Assembly (NCBI GenBank): GCA_001465015.1
Contig: LNEO01000385.1
Location: forward strand, 1-54,255
DNA length: 54,255 bases
Reading direction: 5' to 3'
From: Deltaproteobacteria bacterium Ga0077539
GTDB lineage: Bacteria > Myxococcota_A > Polyangia > Polyangiales > Ga0077539
Part shown: positions 36,755 to 44,799 of the stretch, in pieces
Numbering within the stretch: the stretch's first letter is position 1
Layout of the letters: each line of letters begins with the position of its first letter
Program-made: the position numbers and the translations under genes
Notes under the pieces: generated by a model
What the model was told of the DNA's origin: nothing
Database searches by the model: none
What the model saw: only the letters and a program-made list of their open reading frames with translations

Positions 36755-36828
36755 GCCGGTGTAGCTCAGCTGGTTAGAGCAGGGGAATCATAATCCCAAG
36801 GTCGTTGGTTCAAGTCCGACCGCCGGCA
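36755..36828 (+). tRNA. tRNA-Met (anticodon CAT)
   Basis: A 74-nt tRNA. The acceptor stem GCCGGTG pairs with CGCCGGC (one G-T wobble), D-arm GCTCAGCTGGTTAGAGC, anticodon loop ATCATAA with CAT at 34-36, and T-arm GTTGG-TTCAAGT-CCGAC. The discriminator base is A; a CCA tail is not encoded exactly. The 27-43 pair of the anticodon stem is G-A. Elongator Met is favoured; a lysidine-modified Ile tRNA cannot be fully excluded by sequence alone. The gene is the integration site of the element to its right: the opposite-strand integrase frame runs through it. Confidence 0.88.
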
Positions 36829-37998
36829 CCCAGTAGAAACCGATTCGCCGCAGTGTTCCTGCGGCGTTTTCGTTTCTCCCGGCGCGTCCGTTCTGTCCGT
36901 TGTGTCCGCAAAATCCGATGCTGCTGCTGCACTATTGCTGCAGAGGTCGGCAGTCGTTTTCGGGAGGTACTCGGGCGCGTGACGACGCACCTGCGCCTCG
37001 ATCAGCGACGCGAGCGCCTCGGGGTTCGGCCGCGCGTACACGACCTCCGCCATCGTGCTCGTCTTGTGCCCGAGCGCGAGCGAGATGAGGTGCGGCTCGA
37101 CGCCGGCGCTGCGCAGCCAGTGCCCGATGGTGCGGCGAAAGTCGTTCGGTGAGCACCGCTCGATCCTGGCCTTGGCGCACGCGAGCTTGAGGTCGCGGTT
37201 CACCGTTGCCCACGGTCGAAACAGCAGCCCGTTCTCGCCGAGGGCGTTGTCGAGCGCGAACGCGAGCAGGTCCCGTTGCACCTGCAGTTGGAGCGGCACA
37301 GTGCGATCGCGCGTCGCCTTCTTCGAGCCGCGCACTCGACACGAGCTCAGGTCCCTCGCAACGTCCTCGAGCCGCGCGCGCGCGACTGCCGACCAGTCGC
37401 CGCCGACCGCGATCATCCATGCGACCGCGGCCGCGCGATGGGGCTGGAGTTGTGCGAGCAGCTTCTGTGTCTCACCCGTCGTGAGCCATCGCTCGACGGG
37501 CTTGTATCGAGCAGCGACCTTCGGCACGACCACATTCGGTTCGCCGTCGAACAGCCCGCGGCGCCGCGCGAGCGCCAGGGCCTGGCGCAGCGTCGTGAGC
37601 TCCTTTGAAAGCGTGTGCTCGCTCGCACCCTCGCGCCGCCGCGCGCTGACGTAGCGATCGAGCTCGGCCGCGGTGAGCTTCGCGATTGGCGTGTCCTCGC
37701 CGAGCAACCGCAGCGGGTGTCCACACTTCCGCCGGTAGAAGTCGACGGTGTCCTTCGCCATGTGACCAGCTGCGACCTCTTCAGCGCAGCTCGCGACGAA
37801 CGCCTCGAGCGCTACGCGGACCGTGGTCTCGTGCGCGGCTGCGATGCGCGGATCTGCGGCTCGGCGTTCCCATTCGCGGGCAACGCGCTCGGCGGCGCGC
37901 CGGTCGATTTGTCGCGTGCTTTTTTGCCAGCGCTTGCCGTTGGCGTCGTATCCCCATGCGTACCAAGGGCCAGCGCCTCCGCGCCTGAGTAACCGCAT
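36766..37998 (-). CDS. Tyrosine recombinase/integrase whose 3' end overlaps the tRNA
   Basis: A 410-aa integrase. A SAM-like arm/core-binding domain lies at about residues 50-150, then the catalytic domain: the Lys in RGSKKATRDRTVPL, the HxxR-type motif as NDFRRT (Asn for the usual His), LALGHKTSTMAE and the Tyr in VVYARPN. The usual first Arg (TGLRxSE) appears as GGDWSAVAR, so the canonical Arg I is uncertain. The C-terminal 20 residues (CRRSDLNQRPWDYDSPALTS) are encoded by the antisense of the tRNA and are the usual junk translation of such tRNAs; the stop at 36766 lies inside the tRNA. The start at 37998 gives a basic N-terminus; the gene overlaps the small HTH gene by about 187 bp. Confidence 0.85.
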   Translation of the reverse strand: MRLLRRGGAGPWYAWGYDANGKRWQKSTRQIDRRAAERVAREWERRAADPRIAAAHETTVRVALEAFVASCAEEVAAGHMAKDTVDFYRRKCGHPLRLLGEDTPIAKLTAAELDRYVSARRREGASEHTLSKELTTLRQALALARRRGLFDGEPNVVVPKVAARYKPVERWLTTGETQKLLAQLQPHRAAAVAWMIAVGGDWSAVARARLEDVARDLSSCRVRGSKKATRDRTVPLQLQVQRDLLAFALDNALGENGLLFRPWATVNRDLKLACAKARIERCSPNDFRRTIGHWLRSAGVEPHLISLALGHKTSTMAEVVYARPNPEALASLIEAQVRRHAPEYLPKTTADLCSNSAAAASDFADTTDRTDAPGETKTPQEHCGESVSTGCRRSDLNQRPWDYDSPALTS

Positions 37999-38192
37999 AG
38001 AACAAACCTCTCTTCGTACTTGCTCCACGCAGGGAACGTGGCGCGCAGGAGTGCCTTCGATTCGGCGTCTCGACCGTGGAAGAGGATCGCACACGCTCGA
38101 AGGTGTTCGTAGGCCTGCGTCCTCGAACAGCCGACGTGTTGCCGCACCCACTTGGGTGTCACGAGATTGGGAATCGGCGTGACGTTGGTCAC
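37812..38192 (-). CDS. Small HTH protein, possible excisionase-like regulator
   Basis: A 126-aa protein from the GTG at 38192, whose GTGA overlaps the stop of the DUF5131 gene. The N-terminal part contains a HTH-like segment (TPKWVRQHVGCSRTQAYEHLRACA) of the MerR/excisionase shape. The C-terminal third is Pro/Ala/Ser-rich and low in structure, and its codons overlap the start of the integrase in another frame, so that part may not be meaningful. A location just before the integrase suits an excisionase. Confidence 0.6.
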   Translation of the reverse strand: MTNVTPIPNLVTPKWVRQHVGCSRTQAYEHLRACAILFHGRDAESKALLRATFPAWSKYEERFVLCGYSGAEALALGTHGDTTPTASAGKKARDKSTGAPPSALPANGNAEPQIRASQPRTRPRSA

Positions 38193-39490
38193 AGCGTGCC
38201 TCGACCGCCGTCGACCTGCGGCTCGCTCCCCGGCCGCGCGCTCGAGCAGCACGGGCACACGGCCCGAGGCGAACACATCGACATCCGCACGAACGTCCAC
38301 CCCGCGCGCTCCGCTCGCGCGATCGGAGTGCTGCCATCATCGACCGCGCGGGGCAGCTTCAGCGTGGCTCCGCAGTGGCATTCGAACGTGACGAGGGACG
38401 CCATACGATCGTCGGTGAGCTCGGACTTGGGCGAAGACAACCCCTTCGCCGGCAACTCGCGCACGCGGAGATCGCTCGGCCACTCGCTCGGATCGCCACC
38501 GTGGGAGTCGTTGAGCGCGTGTTCGCCGCGGCGTGCGATGTGCCAGTGCTCGCGTGGTGCCTTCCCAGGCCCCCAGTCACCAACGGGACGCGCGCCGAGC
38601 TGCTTCACGAACACGGGGACCTCAGCTGCCTTGCACTGCTCGACGATCGAGCGCACCCACGAGACGTCGCACGTCCGCGCGCCGTGCCCGCTCTCGCCGC
38701 CGACGATCACCCAGTCGATGCGAGGACCGTCTCCACCGAGCTCGTCGTCGGGCTCGCGCCTCAGCGCGTCCCAATGCTCCGTCACGCCCTCGCTCAACGG
38801 GATCTCGATGTTGGTCAGGTCGACGGCCTCGAGCAACGGCTCGCACGACAGGAATCGCACGGCCGCCGGCGTCGCGAGCAGCTCGGGAACGCGCTCGTTC
38901 GCGGCAGCCTGGTGCTCGATGCTTACGCCGAGCTCGACGTTCGACAGGGGCCACGCCTCGCTGTCGTTTGCGCGCGCGACGCCGTCCTCTTGGATCCGCT
39001 CGATGATCTTCGCGTCGTCGAGCACGTCGCAGAGAGCGCGGATGAATGGTGTCCAGCGTCCGTCCTCGCGAGCGTCTTCGATCTGCGCGGCCGCCCAGGC
39101 GAACCACGCGCGCATCCGCGCGGCGCGCTTCGTCAGCACTTGGAACGTGTGCTGCGGGCAGACGGCCATGAGCCCGAAGAGCGCGGCGATCTGTTCGTTC
39201 GACAGCGACTCATGGAAGGGATCTCCCATCGCCGTGAGGAACACTCTCCGCGGCTTCTGCCAGCGAAGAACCTGCTCAATCGCGCCGACGTCCAAGCGCA
39301 CCTCGCCCGTCCACTGCGGTGTGCCCTTCGCGGTGACGATCGCGAGACCTTTGTAGCGCTTGGTGTGCCGGAGGCGCGTCGCCGCGAGCTGCTCGGCGTA
39401 GCAGTGACGGCAACCGTCGCTCACGCGCGAGCACCCGACGACAACGTTTGCTGTGGCGTCGGTCCACTGAATCCCGCTCTTGTCACCCAT
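38189..39490 (-). CDS. DUF5131 (phage Gp37/Gp68) family protein with C-terminal zinc-ribbon-like extension
   Basis: A 433-aa protein. The N-terminus GDKSGIQWTDATANVVVGCSRVSDGCRHCYAEQ has the C-x6-C-x2-C cluster (Cys20, 27, 30) typical of the family, which suggests a radical-SAM-like Fe-S centre. ELGVSIEHQAAANERVPELLATPA and WVIVGGESGHGARTCDVSWV are further family blocks. After about residue 350 a Cys-rich segment (FECHCGATL, SMCSPRAVCPCCSSA) looks like an added zinc ribbon. The start MGDKSG at 39490 was chosen as the family N-terminus. It is common in phages; the reaction is unknown. Confidence 0.82.
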   Translation of the reverse strand: MGDKSGIQWTDATANVVVGCSRVSDGCRHCYAEQLAATRLRHTKRYKGLAIVTAKGTPQWTGEVRLDVGAIEQVLRWQKPRRVFLTAMGDPFHESLSNEQIAALFGLMAVCPQHTFQVLTKRAARMRAWFAWAAAQIEDAREDGRWTPFIRALCDVLDDAKIIERIQEDGVARANDSEAWPLSNVELGVSIEHQAAANERVPELLATPAAVRFLSCEPLLEAVDLTNIEIPLSEGVTEHWDALRREPDDELGGDGPRIDWVIVGGESGHGARTCDVSWVRSIVEQCKAAEVPVFVKQLGARPVGDWGPGKAPREHWHIARRGEHALNDSHGGDPSEWPSDLRVRELPAKGLSSPKSELTDDRMASLVTFECHCGATLKLPRAVDDGSTPIARAERAGWTFVRMSMCSPRAVCPCCSSARPGSEPQVDGGRGTL

Positions 39491-39584
39491 CGATTCAGTC
39501 CTCTCTTTCAGTCCGTGTGTCCGCGTCGAGGAGAACGCCGCGACGTCGCCGCGGCGCTCACCACGGGGCGAACGCCCCGGGCGC

Positions 39585-40538
39585 TCAGCGGCGCTTGCCC
39601 TTCTTCCCCGCGCCCTTCTTCGCGGCCGTCTTGGCCGGCTTCGACGCCTTTGCCCCCTTCTTCGAAGCCTTCGGCGCCGAGCTCCGCGCTCTTCCCTCGG
39701 TGCCGAGCGCACCGGGGATCTCCTTCTGCGCGCTCTCCGGCTCGCCCTCGGTGAACCCGAGTTGCACGAGCACGGCGCGAGCGAGCTCGTGACCGAACTC
39801 GTCGGCGATCGTGACGAAGCGCCGTCCTTCGCTGTCGACCTCGTCGCGCACGACGCGCGTGCTCTCTGCGCCCTGCACAGTGAGCGCCTTCGCGACGTGT
39901 CTGGCGTCGTGCATCGCAGCAGCCGCCGCGCCGGCGCCCACCGCGAACTGCGGCGGCTGCCAGCCTTCGTGCGCGAAGGACGAGGAGACGTCGATCACGA
40001 TCGGGTGCGTCTCGCCGAACGCGATCTCCCAGCTGCACACGCCGATCGAGTCGGACTTCGGCCGCACGTTGCAGATCGAGCCGCGATCGACTGCCGTCTG
40101 CAGGAAGTCTTTCAGCCGCTGCACATCGGCCTTCGGCAGCCGGAAGGTGCCGTGCAGGTCGATGCCCTTCTCGCACGCGACGAACGACTGGTGCCACCGG
40201 TTCGTGTCGCACGCAGTGAACGAGATTCGACCGCGCGTCTCGTCGCGCGCGAACACCACGTACGAGAGCAGCGAGTCGTCCTCGCTCGGCTTCGGGCACG
40301 CGACGAGGGCGTACTTCAGCGCTGACAGCAGCGCTTCGCCGTTCAGGTACGGACGCGGGTCGCCGCTGGCGTCGCGCTCCGGCTCCGCGGCGCCGCTTCG
40401 CGGTGCGGGAGTGATGTCTCGCAGCGGGCTCGAGCTCGCGCTCGGCGCCGTTGGTTCGTTGTCGACGAAGTCGCCGATCGCAGTGGCGTCGGCCGGAGTG
40501 AATGGAACGCGGTCGTTGTTGGTGTTCATCGTCGTCAC
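39585..40538 (-). CDS. Phage protein of unknown function, weakly sliding-clamp-like, with basic tail
   Basis: A 317-aa protein. Residues about 65-170 (ALLSALKYALVACPK, VVFARDETRGRISFTACDTNRWHQSFV, RLPKADVQRLKDFLQ) have the alternating helix/strand pattern of DnaN beta-clamp domains, but no diagnostic residues; this is a guess. The last 45 residues are Lys/Ala-rich (KASKKGAKASKPAKTAAKK), like a histone tail, which suggests DNA binding. GTG at 40538 is preferred because GGAGG is 5 bp upstream; an ATG at 40529 is the alternative. Confidence 0.5.
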   Translation of the reverse strand: MTTMNTNNDRVPFTPADATAIGDFVDNEPTAPSASSSPLRDITPAPRSGAAEPERDASGDPRPYLNGEALLSALKYALVACPKPSEDDSLLSYVVFARDETRGRISFTACDTNRWHQSFVACEKGIDLHGTFRLPKADVQRLKDFLQTAVDRGSICNVRPKSDSIGVCSWEIAFGETHPIVIDVSSSFAHEGWQPPQFAVGAGAAAAAMHDARHVAKALTVQGAESTRVVRDEVDSEGRRFVTIADEFGHELARAVLVQLGFTEGEPESAQKEIPGALGTEGRARSSAPKASKKGAKASKPAKTAAKKGAGKKGKRR

Positions 40539-40577
40539 TGGATCCTCCGCGCCACGAGCCCCGGCGCCCGGGGTTGA

Positions 40578-40874
40578 TCAGCGTTTGAGCTCGGCCCGGA
40601 CGAGGGCCTGGTAGCGATGCGCGAGCGCGCGCAGTCGGCCCTGCGCGTGGCCGCTCACCACGCGATCGGGACTCGCGAGCGCGAGCAGCAGCGGACCGCC
40701 CTCAGCGACGAGCAGCTGGTAGGCCGCGTCGCTGATGTCAGGCCCTTGGTCTTGCGCCTCGACGAGCTCGCGGGACGCTCGAGCGCGAGCGTGTGTCACG
40801 GCCGAACGTCTTGCTGACGTCGGCGCGGCCACGGCGTCCGCCGCGGTCCACGGACGAAACGGGTTTCCGCTCAC
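40578..40874 (-). CDS. Small phage hypothetical protein
   Basis: A 98-aa protein with a basic N-terminal part (SARRSAVTHARARASRELVE) and a helical C-terminal half (LLVAEGGPLLLALASP, RLRALAHRYQALVRAELKR). Its ATGA overlaps the stop of the exonuclease gene upstream (40871-40874). No family recognised. Confidence 0.6.
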   Translation of the reverse strand: MSGNPFRPWTAADAVAAPTSARRSAVTHARARASRELVEAQDQGPDISDAAYQLLVAEGGPLLLALASPDRVVSGHAQGRLRALAHRYQALVRAELKR

Positions 40875-41809
40875 GTGCTCCTCCGCTTCGAGAGCTGCAG
40901 CGCGCCGCGGCTGTTGAAGCGCAGCTCGCGGTCGTCGTCGACCGCGAGCGGTCCGTGCTCGTGCACGGCCTCGCGCAGCGTGTCGCGCCCCAGCGCGGCC
41001 CAGCGCTCGGCGTCTTGGATCCGCAGGTACATCGCACCGTTCGGCTCAGGCGTTCCGCCCACAGCCTCGAGCACCGCGCGCTTCCCGGGGCACGCACGCC
41101 ACGCGGGACAGTACCGGCAGTGATCGCCCTCGGTCACGCTTGGCACCCACGGCGCGACGGTCGAACGCGTGTGCTCGGCGGCCGCGGCGATCTGCGCGCG
41201 CGACGCACGCCACGCCTGCTCGACGCGCGACGCGATCACGCCGAGGTCCTCGAAGTCGAGCTCGCACTGGATGGGGTAGTGCGCCTTGCCCTGCTCGTCG
41301 ATCGCCACGATCTCGTAGCGGATCCGCGAGAGTCGGTGCGCGCGCGCGAACGCCAGCGCGTAGAACTCGAGCTGGGGAACGTATCGACGCACGCCCTCGA
41401 TGTCGTGAGTGGTCTTCCAGTCGACGACCGTCGTCGCTCGCTCCGAGCTCGCCGGCACGAACAGGTCGCATGTGCCCGCGATCTCGCTATCACGAAGCGC
41501 TCCGTACGCGCGGCCGGTGACGTCGAGCAGCCGCGCCGTGCGTGTGAGCACATCGTAGGCGACGGCTACCTCTGCCACGGCGCCTGGCACCGGGCGCAGT
41601 TCGATCGACGCGCAGTACTCGCGGTGCGCCTCGGGGACCTCGGCGAGGATCTGCTCGCGCAGCTCGCCGTTGTGTAGCCGGTAGAGGTACTCGTGCGCAG
41701 CCACGCCGCGCGCGGCCTCGGGCGACGTCGCAGTTCGAACGTGAGGCAACGCCTCGGACGCGGGGCACGCGGAGACGCGCGCGATCGAGCTCGCGGTGAA
41801 CGTCGCCAC
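40871..41809 (-). CDS. PD-(D/E)xK exonuclease with Cas4/AddB-type Fe-S cysteines
   Basis: A 312-aa protein (GTG start at 41809). The nuclease motifs are GTCDLF (Asp115) and VVDWKTT (Asp130-x-Lys132), with helix RRYVPQLEFYALAFARAH following. Four cysteines in the iron-sulfur arrangement of Cas4 and AddB are present: Cys15 near the N-terminus (SACPASEALPHV) and CRYCPAWRAC (Cys231, 234, 240). Adjacent to the RecT-like gene it probably supplies the 5'-to-3' exonuclease of a two-component recombination module. It starts 2 bp after the RecT-like stop. Confidence 0.82.
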   Translation of the reverse strand: MATFTASSIARVSACPASEALPHVRTATSPEAARGVAAHEYLYRLHNGELREQILAEVPEAHREYCASIELRPVPGAVAEVAVAYDVLTRTARLLDVTGRAYGALRDSEIAGTCDLFVPASSERATTVVDWKTTHDIEGVRRYVPQLEFYALAFARAHRLSRIRYEIVAIDEQGKAHYPIQCELDFEDLGVIASRVEQAWRASRAQIAAAAEHTRSTVAPWVPSVTEGDHCRYCPAWRACPGKRAVLEAVGGTPEPNGAMYLRIQDAERWAALGRDTLREAVHEHGPLAVDDDRELRFNSRGALQLSKRRST

Positions 41810-41811
41810 GA

Positions 41812-42747
41812 TCAGGCCTCCTGGTTCTCGCTCGACGGTGCGATCTTGTCGGCGAGGCGATCGCAAACGCGGCCGCCCTCGCGCAGAAAGTCGGCGTGCA
41901 GATCGAGCAACAGCCCGCGGACAGAGTCGAGCGCGTCCTGCGTGGCGACGAGCTCGCCGGCGCTCCTCTCGAGCTGGGCAGCCCACGCATGGACCAGACG
42001 CCCTCGCACGCCGTTCTCGGTGTTCTTCGCGATCTGCGTCGCGACGCTCACGAGCGCGCTGACTGGCTTGGCCTGCGATCCAGCCTTCGCGATCTTCTCC
42101 AGCCACTTCGCCGCTGGATCTTCGGCAGCTGCTGCGGAGTTCGGAGGCGAAGCCGGTGCTAGCGCTGGCGACTGCGCGGCGCCCACGACGGAGATCGTCG
42201 CGGGCACGGGCTGCATCTCCGCGGCCTCGTCGGGGTCGTACATCCCCGCGAGCGCATCGGGGTACACAGCGCGCGCGAGCGCTGAGATGCAGCGCGCGCG
42301 GAGCATGGCCTCCGGGTGGTTCTTCCAGTTCTGCTTGTTCGTGAGACCCGCCCTGGCCGCCTGCTCGATCGAGAACGACATGCGCGTCGGAACTGGCGCG
42401 CCACGACGCTTCGTCTCGTAGGTCGCGACACGGTCGCTCGTCTCGATGAGCACGAAGTACTCCGCGAGCTCGGACCGCAGGACCTGCGCCTGCATGAGGT
42501 CCGCGCTCATGACGAGCTTGCCGTCGATGATGTGCAGCGACCGCAGCGACTGCACGACGCTGAGTCCCATCTCGCGACCCGCCATGATCACGTACAGCAC
42601 GGCCTCGGGTTTCAGCAGTGCCTTCGGCACCATCCCGCTTTCGACGAGCAGCTTCGCAAGCCCCATCGCTTCGCGAATGTCCCCCGGCTCGAACGCCGCG
42701 GCGCTCAGGCGGCTCTCGGTGGTCTTTGCAATCCCGCTCTCACTCAT
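41812..42747 (-). CDS. RecT-like single-strand annealing protein
   Basis: About 311 aa from ATG 42747 (MSESGIAKTTESRLS; ATG at 42753 is 2 codons earlier). The core LVESGMVPKALLKPEAVLYVIMAGREMGLSVVQSLRSLHIIDGKLVMSADLMQA and later GLTNKQNWKNHPEAMLRARCISALARAVYPDALAGMYDPDE match the RecT/Redbeta-type annealase group of phages. It anneals complementary ssDNA during phage recombination and replication, working with the exonuclease encoded next. The C-terminal 100 residues are helical and variable. Confidence 0.82.
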   Translation of the reverse strand: MSESGIAKTTESRLSAAAFEPGDIREAMGLAKLLVESGMVPKALLKPEAVLYVIMAGREMGLSVVQSLRSLHIIDGKLVMSADLMQAQVLRSELAEYFVLIETSDRVATYETKRRGAPVPTRMSFSIEQAARAGLTNKQNWKNHPEAMLRARCISALARAVYPDALAGMYDPDEAAEMQPVPATISVVGAAQSPALAPASPPNSAAAAEDPAAKWLEKIAKAGSQAKPVSALVSVATQIAKNTENGVRGRLVHAWAAQLERSAGELVATQDALDSVRGLLLDLHADFLREGGRVCDRLADKIAPSSENQEA

Positions 42748-42928
42748 CGTCATTGCTCCCGTTGTGATTGCGCGGGAGCACGAGGATCCCGTCGCGGTGG
42801 ATGGCACCCGCGCGGGCGAGTCGATTCGCTACCGCGCGGGGAACGTCGAACAGCACGAGCTCTCGGTCCCGAAGCTCGAGCGAGCGGCGAGCGCTCGCGG
42901 GCAATTGCTGCGCGTGCACGACTTGCAT
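42740..42928 (-). CDS. Tiny phage protein (62 aa)
   Basis: 62 aa (MQVVHAQQLPASARRSLELR...RNHNGSNDDE). Start at 42928 overlaps the stop of the membrane peptide upstream (TGATG), and its end overlaps the RecT-like gene start. LFDVPRAVANRLARAGAIHRDG is the most structured segment. Supported mainly by the coupling pattern. Confidence 0.45.
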   Translation of the reverse strand: MQVVHAQQLPASARRSLELRDRELVLFDVPRAVANRLARAGAIHRDGILVLPRNHNGSNDDE

Positions 42929-43092
42929 CAGCGCAGCTCCTCCGCAGCGACCAGCCAGAAGGCGCAGAGGCACCCGAGGAACAACCGCTCCTGAGCGCTC
43001 GGCGAGTCCCACGGCGCGTCCATCACCGCAACGCTCGCCAGCAAAATGACCGCGACGATCTGCGCTGCGCGCACGACCCGAACGGCGCTCAT
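42928..43092 (-). CDS. Tiny two-helix membrane protein (54 aa)
   Basis: 54 aa with two hydrophobic segments (IVAVILLASVAVM and LFLGCLCAFWLVAA) separated by a short charged loop (DAPWDSPSAQER). ATGA overlap with the upstream gene (43089-43092) and TGATG overlap with the downstream one support it. It is a candidate small phage membrane protein such as a holin-like or regulatory peptide; function unknown. Confidence 0.55.
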   Translation of the reverse strand: MSAVRVVRAAQIVAVILLASVAVMDAPWDSPSAQERLFLGCLCAFWLVAAEELR

Positions 43093-43544
43093 CGTCCGCC
43101 CTCACGCAGGAAGTCCTCGTAGAATCCCGGCGGAAGCTGGCGCTTTCGCGCGTCGATGTAGATGCGAAGGGGGGTCGGCAGGTCGACGCCGTCGGCGAGC
43201 TGGGCAAGCCGAGCCCACGTGCGATGCAGCTCCGCTACCGTGCGCGCGGTCCGCGCGTTCGCCTCGATCACCGCGGGATCCCCGTCGGCTTCGATCCTGC
43301 GCTGCCAGTACTGGAGGTCCGCGAGCTTCGACGCCCAGACCGCTCGAGCGCGACGAGCGCGGTCCTGCCACTCTTCGAACTTTGCTGCGCTGCCGAAGCG
43401 CAGCCGCGTACGCTCGTCCGCAAGGTCGCTGTCGATCGACGCGATTCGCGCTTCGACGATGGCGAGCGCGTACCTGCATTCCTCGCTCGTGCGCGGCGCA
43501 CGGATCTCGTTCGCGGTCAGCGTTTGTTGCTGCTGAGTGATCAT
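43089..43544 (-). CDS. Phage hypothetical protein, coiled
   Basis: A 151-aa protein, mostly helical (YALAIVEARIASIDSDLADERTRLRFG; RARAVWASKLADLQYWQRRIEAD), ending LPPGFYEDFLREGGR. Starts and stops overlap the neighbours by ATGA. No domain recognised. Confidence 0.6.
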   Translation of the reverse strand: MITQQQQTLTANEIRAPRTSEECRYALAIVEARIASIDSDLADERTRLRFGSAAKFEEWQDRARRARAVWASKLADLQYWQRRIEADGDPAVIEANARTARTVAELHRTWARLAQLADGVDLPTPLRIYIDARKRQLPPGFYEDFLREGGR

Positions 43545-43828
43545 CCGGCCGAGTCCTCTCGATTACGGATCGCAGCTGCAATCGCACGCAGGTTCGCTTC
43601 CGCGTCGACGCACGCGGTGTACTCGGGCTCGCCCGCCCAGTACTGCACGCGCTCCCGTGCCGCGCGCTCCGCCTGTTCGTCGACGAGCTTCGCGCATGCT
43701 TCGCGCTCGAGGTCGACGGCGCGGCACAGTTCGCGCACGCTAACCATTGGCGTCGGACGCTCGTCGAGCTCCATCAGCGCGGCCTCCCGCTCGGCTCGCG
43801 TCATGCGGATGCTGGTTGCGTTGCTCAT
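43541..43828 (-). CDS. Phage hypothetical protein
   Basis: 95 aa from the ATG at 43828 (MSNATSIRMTRAEREAALMEL). Helical and acidic (VSVRELCRAVDLEREACAKLVDEQAE). The stop overlaps the next start by ATGA. Family unknown. Confidence 0.6.
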   Translation of the reverse strand: MSNATSIRMTRAEREAALMELDERPTPMVSVRELCRAVDLEREACAKLVDEQAERAARERVQYWAGEPEYTACVDAEANLRAIAAAIRNREDSAG

Positions 43829-44310
43829 CGGAGTCCTTTCGCGAACGGGCTGAGGTCTCGTCCCCCGCTCGGCACTGACAGCAGCCACTCGAGCAGCTCC
43901 TCGGTCGAGCAGAGGGCGTCGAACTTCGCCGTCATGACCTCGGGCTCGACGCCAGGCGTGAGCAGGATCGCTGTGGGCATCCGTCGTCCGAGCGCGACGC
44001 CAGCCTCGAGGTGAGCGCTGCGCCCGCACGGAGTGAGCAACACGAGCGCGTCGGCGCTCCACAGAAGGCTCAGGTCCCGGTCGCACGTGTCGAGGACCGC
44101 CTGGCTGCGCAGCGCCTCGCGAGCTAGCGCTGGCGTCCACGCGCCATCGCTGCAGGCCTGCGCGTATCGCGCGTCGACCTTCGACCACGCAGGCAGCGCC
44201 TTGGGTCCGCTCTTCCAGTCCGCAACGCTGTGACCGCTCTCGGTCAGCAGATCGCGCACGAGCTCGTAGTGGGGGTTGCGCCAAGACGACGCGAGGTAGA
44301 CGCGGCTCAT
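43825..44310 (-). CDS. Nucleoside 2-deoxyribosyltransferase-like protein
   Basis: A 161-aa protein. MSRVYLASSWRNPHYELVRDLL resembles the N-terminal strand and helix of nucleoside 2-deoxyribosyltransferases (the (F/Y)xAgpF-like start), and LWSADALVLLTPCGRSAHLEAGVALGRRM matches the region around the catalytic Glu (HLEAG). Such enzymes exchange bases between deoxynucleosides; related proteins act in signalling or DNA modification. The ATG at 44310 gives the natural start; upstream codons are not protein-like. ATGA-coupled on both sides. Confidence 0.7.
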   Translation of the reverse strand: MSRVYLASSWRNPHYELVRDLLTESGHSVADWKSGPKALPAWSKVDARYAQACSDGAWTPALAREALRSQAVLDTCDRDLSLLWSADALVLLTPCGRSAHLEAGVALGRRMPTAILLTPGVEPEVMTAKFDALCSTEELLEWLLSVPSGGRDLSPFAKGLR

Positions 44311-44498
44311 CGACCTCGCTCCTCTCGCGTGCGCAGGCCGGCCTGGATCGTGGCGGTGAGCGCAGCATCCTCGAGCGCGGCCCACGCCTGCGTCTTGCCG
44401 AGGTGCTCTCGAAGATCGAGCAGCAGCTCTTCGACGCGCGCGTGTTCGTCCTCGCGGCCCGGCGCCGGCTTCGTCGCGACACCTACGCGGTCAGCCAT
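44307..44498 (-). CDS. Tiny phage protein (63 aa)
   Basis: 63 aa, helical (EHARVEELLLDLREHLGKTQAWAALEDAALTAT). The stop overlaps the next start and its ATG at 44498 overlaps the end of the upstream gene by 8 bp. Family unknown. Confidence 0.5.
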   Translation of the reverse strand: MADRVGVATKPAPGREDEHARVEELLLDLREHLGKTQAWAALEDAALTATIQAGLRTREERGR

Positions 44499-44799
44499 GG
44501 TCCACCTCCGGCATCTCGTTCACGGCCGCGACAAGGCGATCGAGCGCTTCGCCCTTCGCGCGCTGTTTCCACGCTTCTTCGAGAACGCATGCCGTGAGCC
44601 CGTAGAGCCCATCGGCCAGCGTAAGTTCACGCGTAACGAAGAGCGGCGCGACGAGCGGAGACGTCCGCACAACCACCGTCCACTTCGGATCCGCGTCCGT
44701 GGGCGCGAGCGCGCCGACGTGCCATTGATGCTGCGGAAAGAGTTCGTCTGCGGCCGCGGCGATCTGTCGCGTGAGCCGCTCGATGTCGAGTGCGGGCAT
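44491..44799 (-). CDS. Phage hypothetical protein
   Basis: 102 aa from the ATG at 44799 (MPALDIERLTRQIAAAADELF), overlapping the upstream stop as TGATG. An alpha/beta segment (WTVVVRTSPLVAPLFVTRELTLADGLYGLTACVLEEAW) suggests a small compact fold. A GTG 9 bp upstream is less likely. Family unknown. Confidence 0.6.
   Translation of the reverse strand: MPALDIERLTRQIAAAADELFPQHQWHVGALAPTDADPKWTVVVRTSPLVAPLFVTRELTLADGLYGLTACVLEEAWKQRAKGEALDRLVAAVNEMPEVDHG

Noticed and set aside
36766..36828. The integrase C-terminus as a genuine functional domain.
   Set aside because: These residues are the antisense of tRNA-Met and recur wherever an integrase frame runs through such a tRNA; their function is not shown by the sequence.
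38375..39754. A plus-strand open frame of 459 codons opposite the DUF5131 gene.
   Set aside because: The minus strand encodes a clear DUF5131 protein with Cys motif; the plus frame is a GC shadow rich in Arg, His and Ala.
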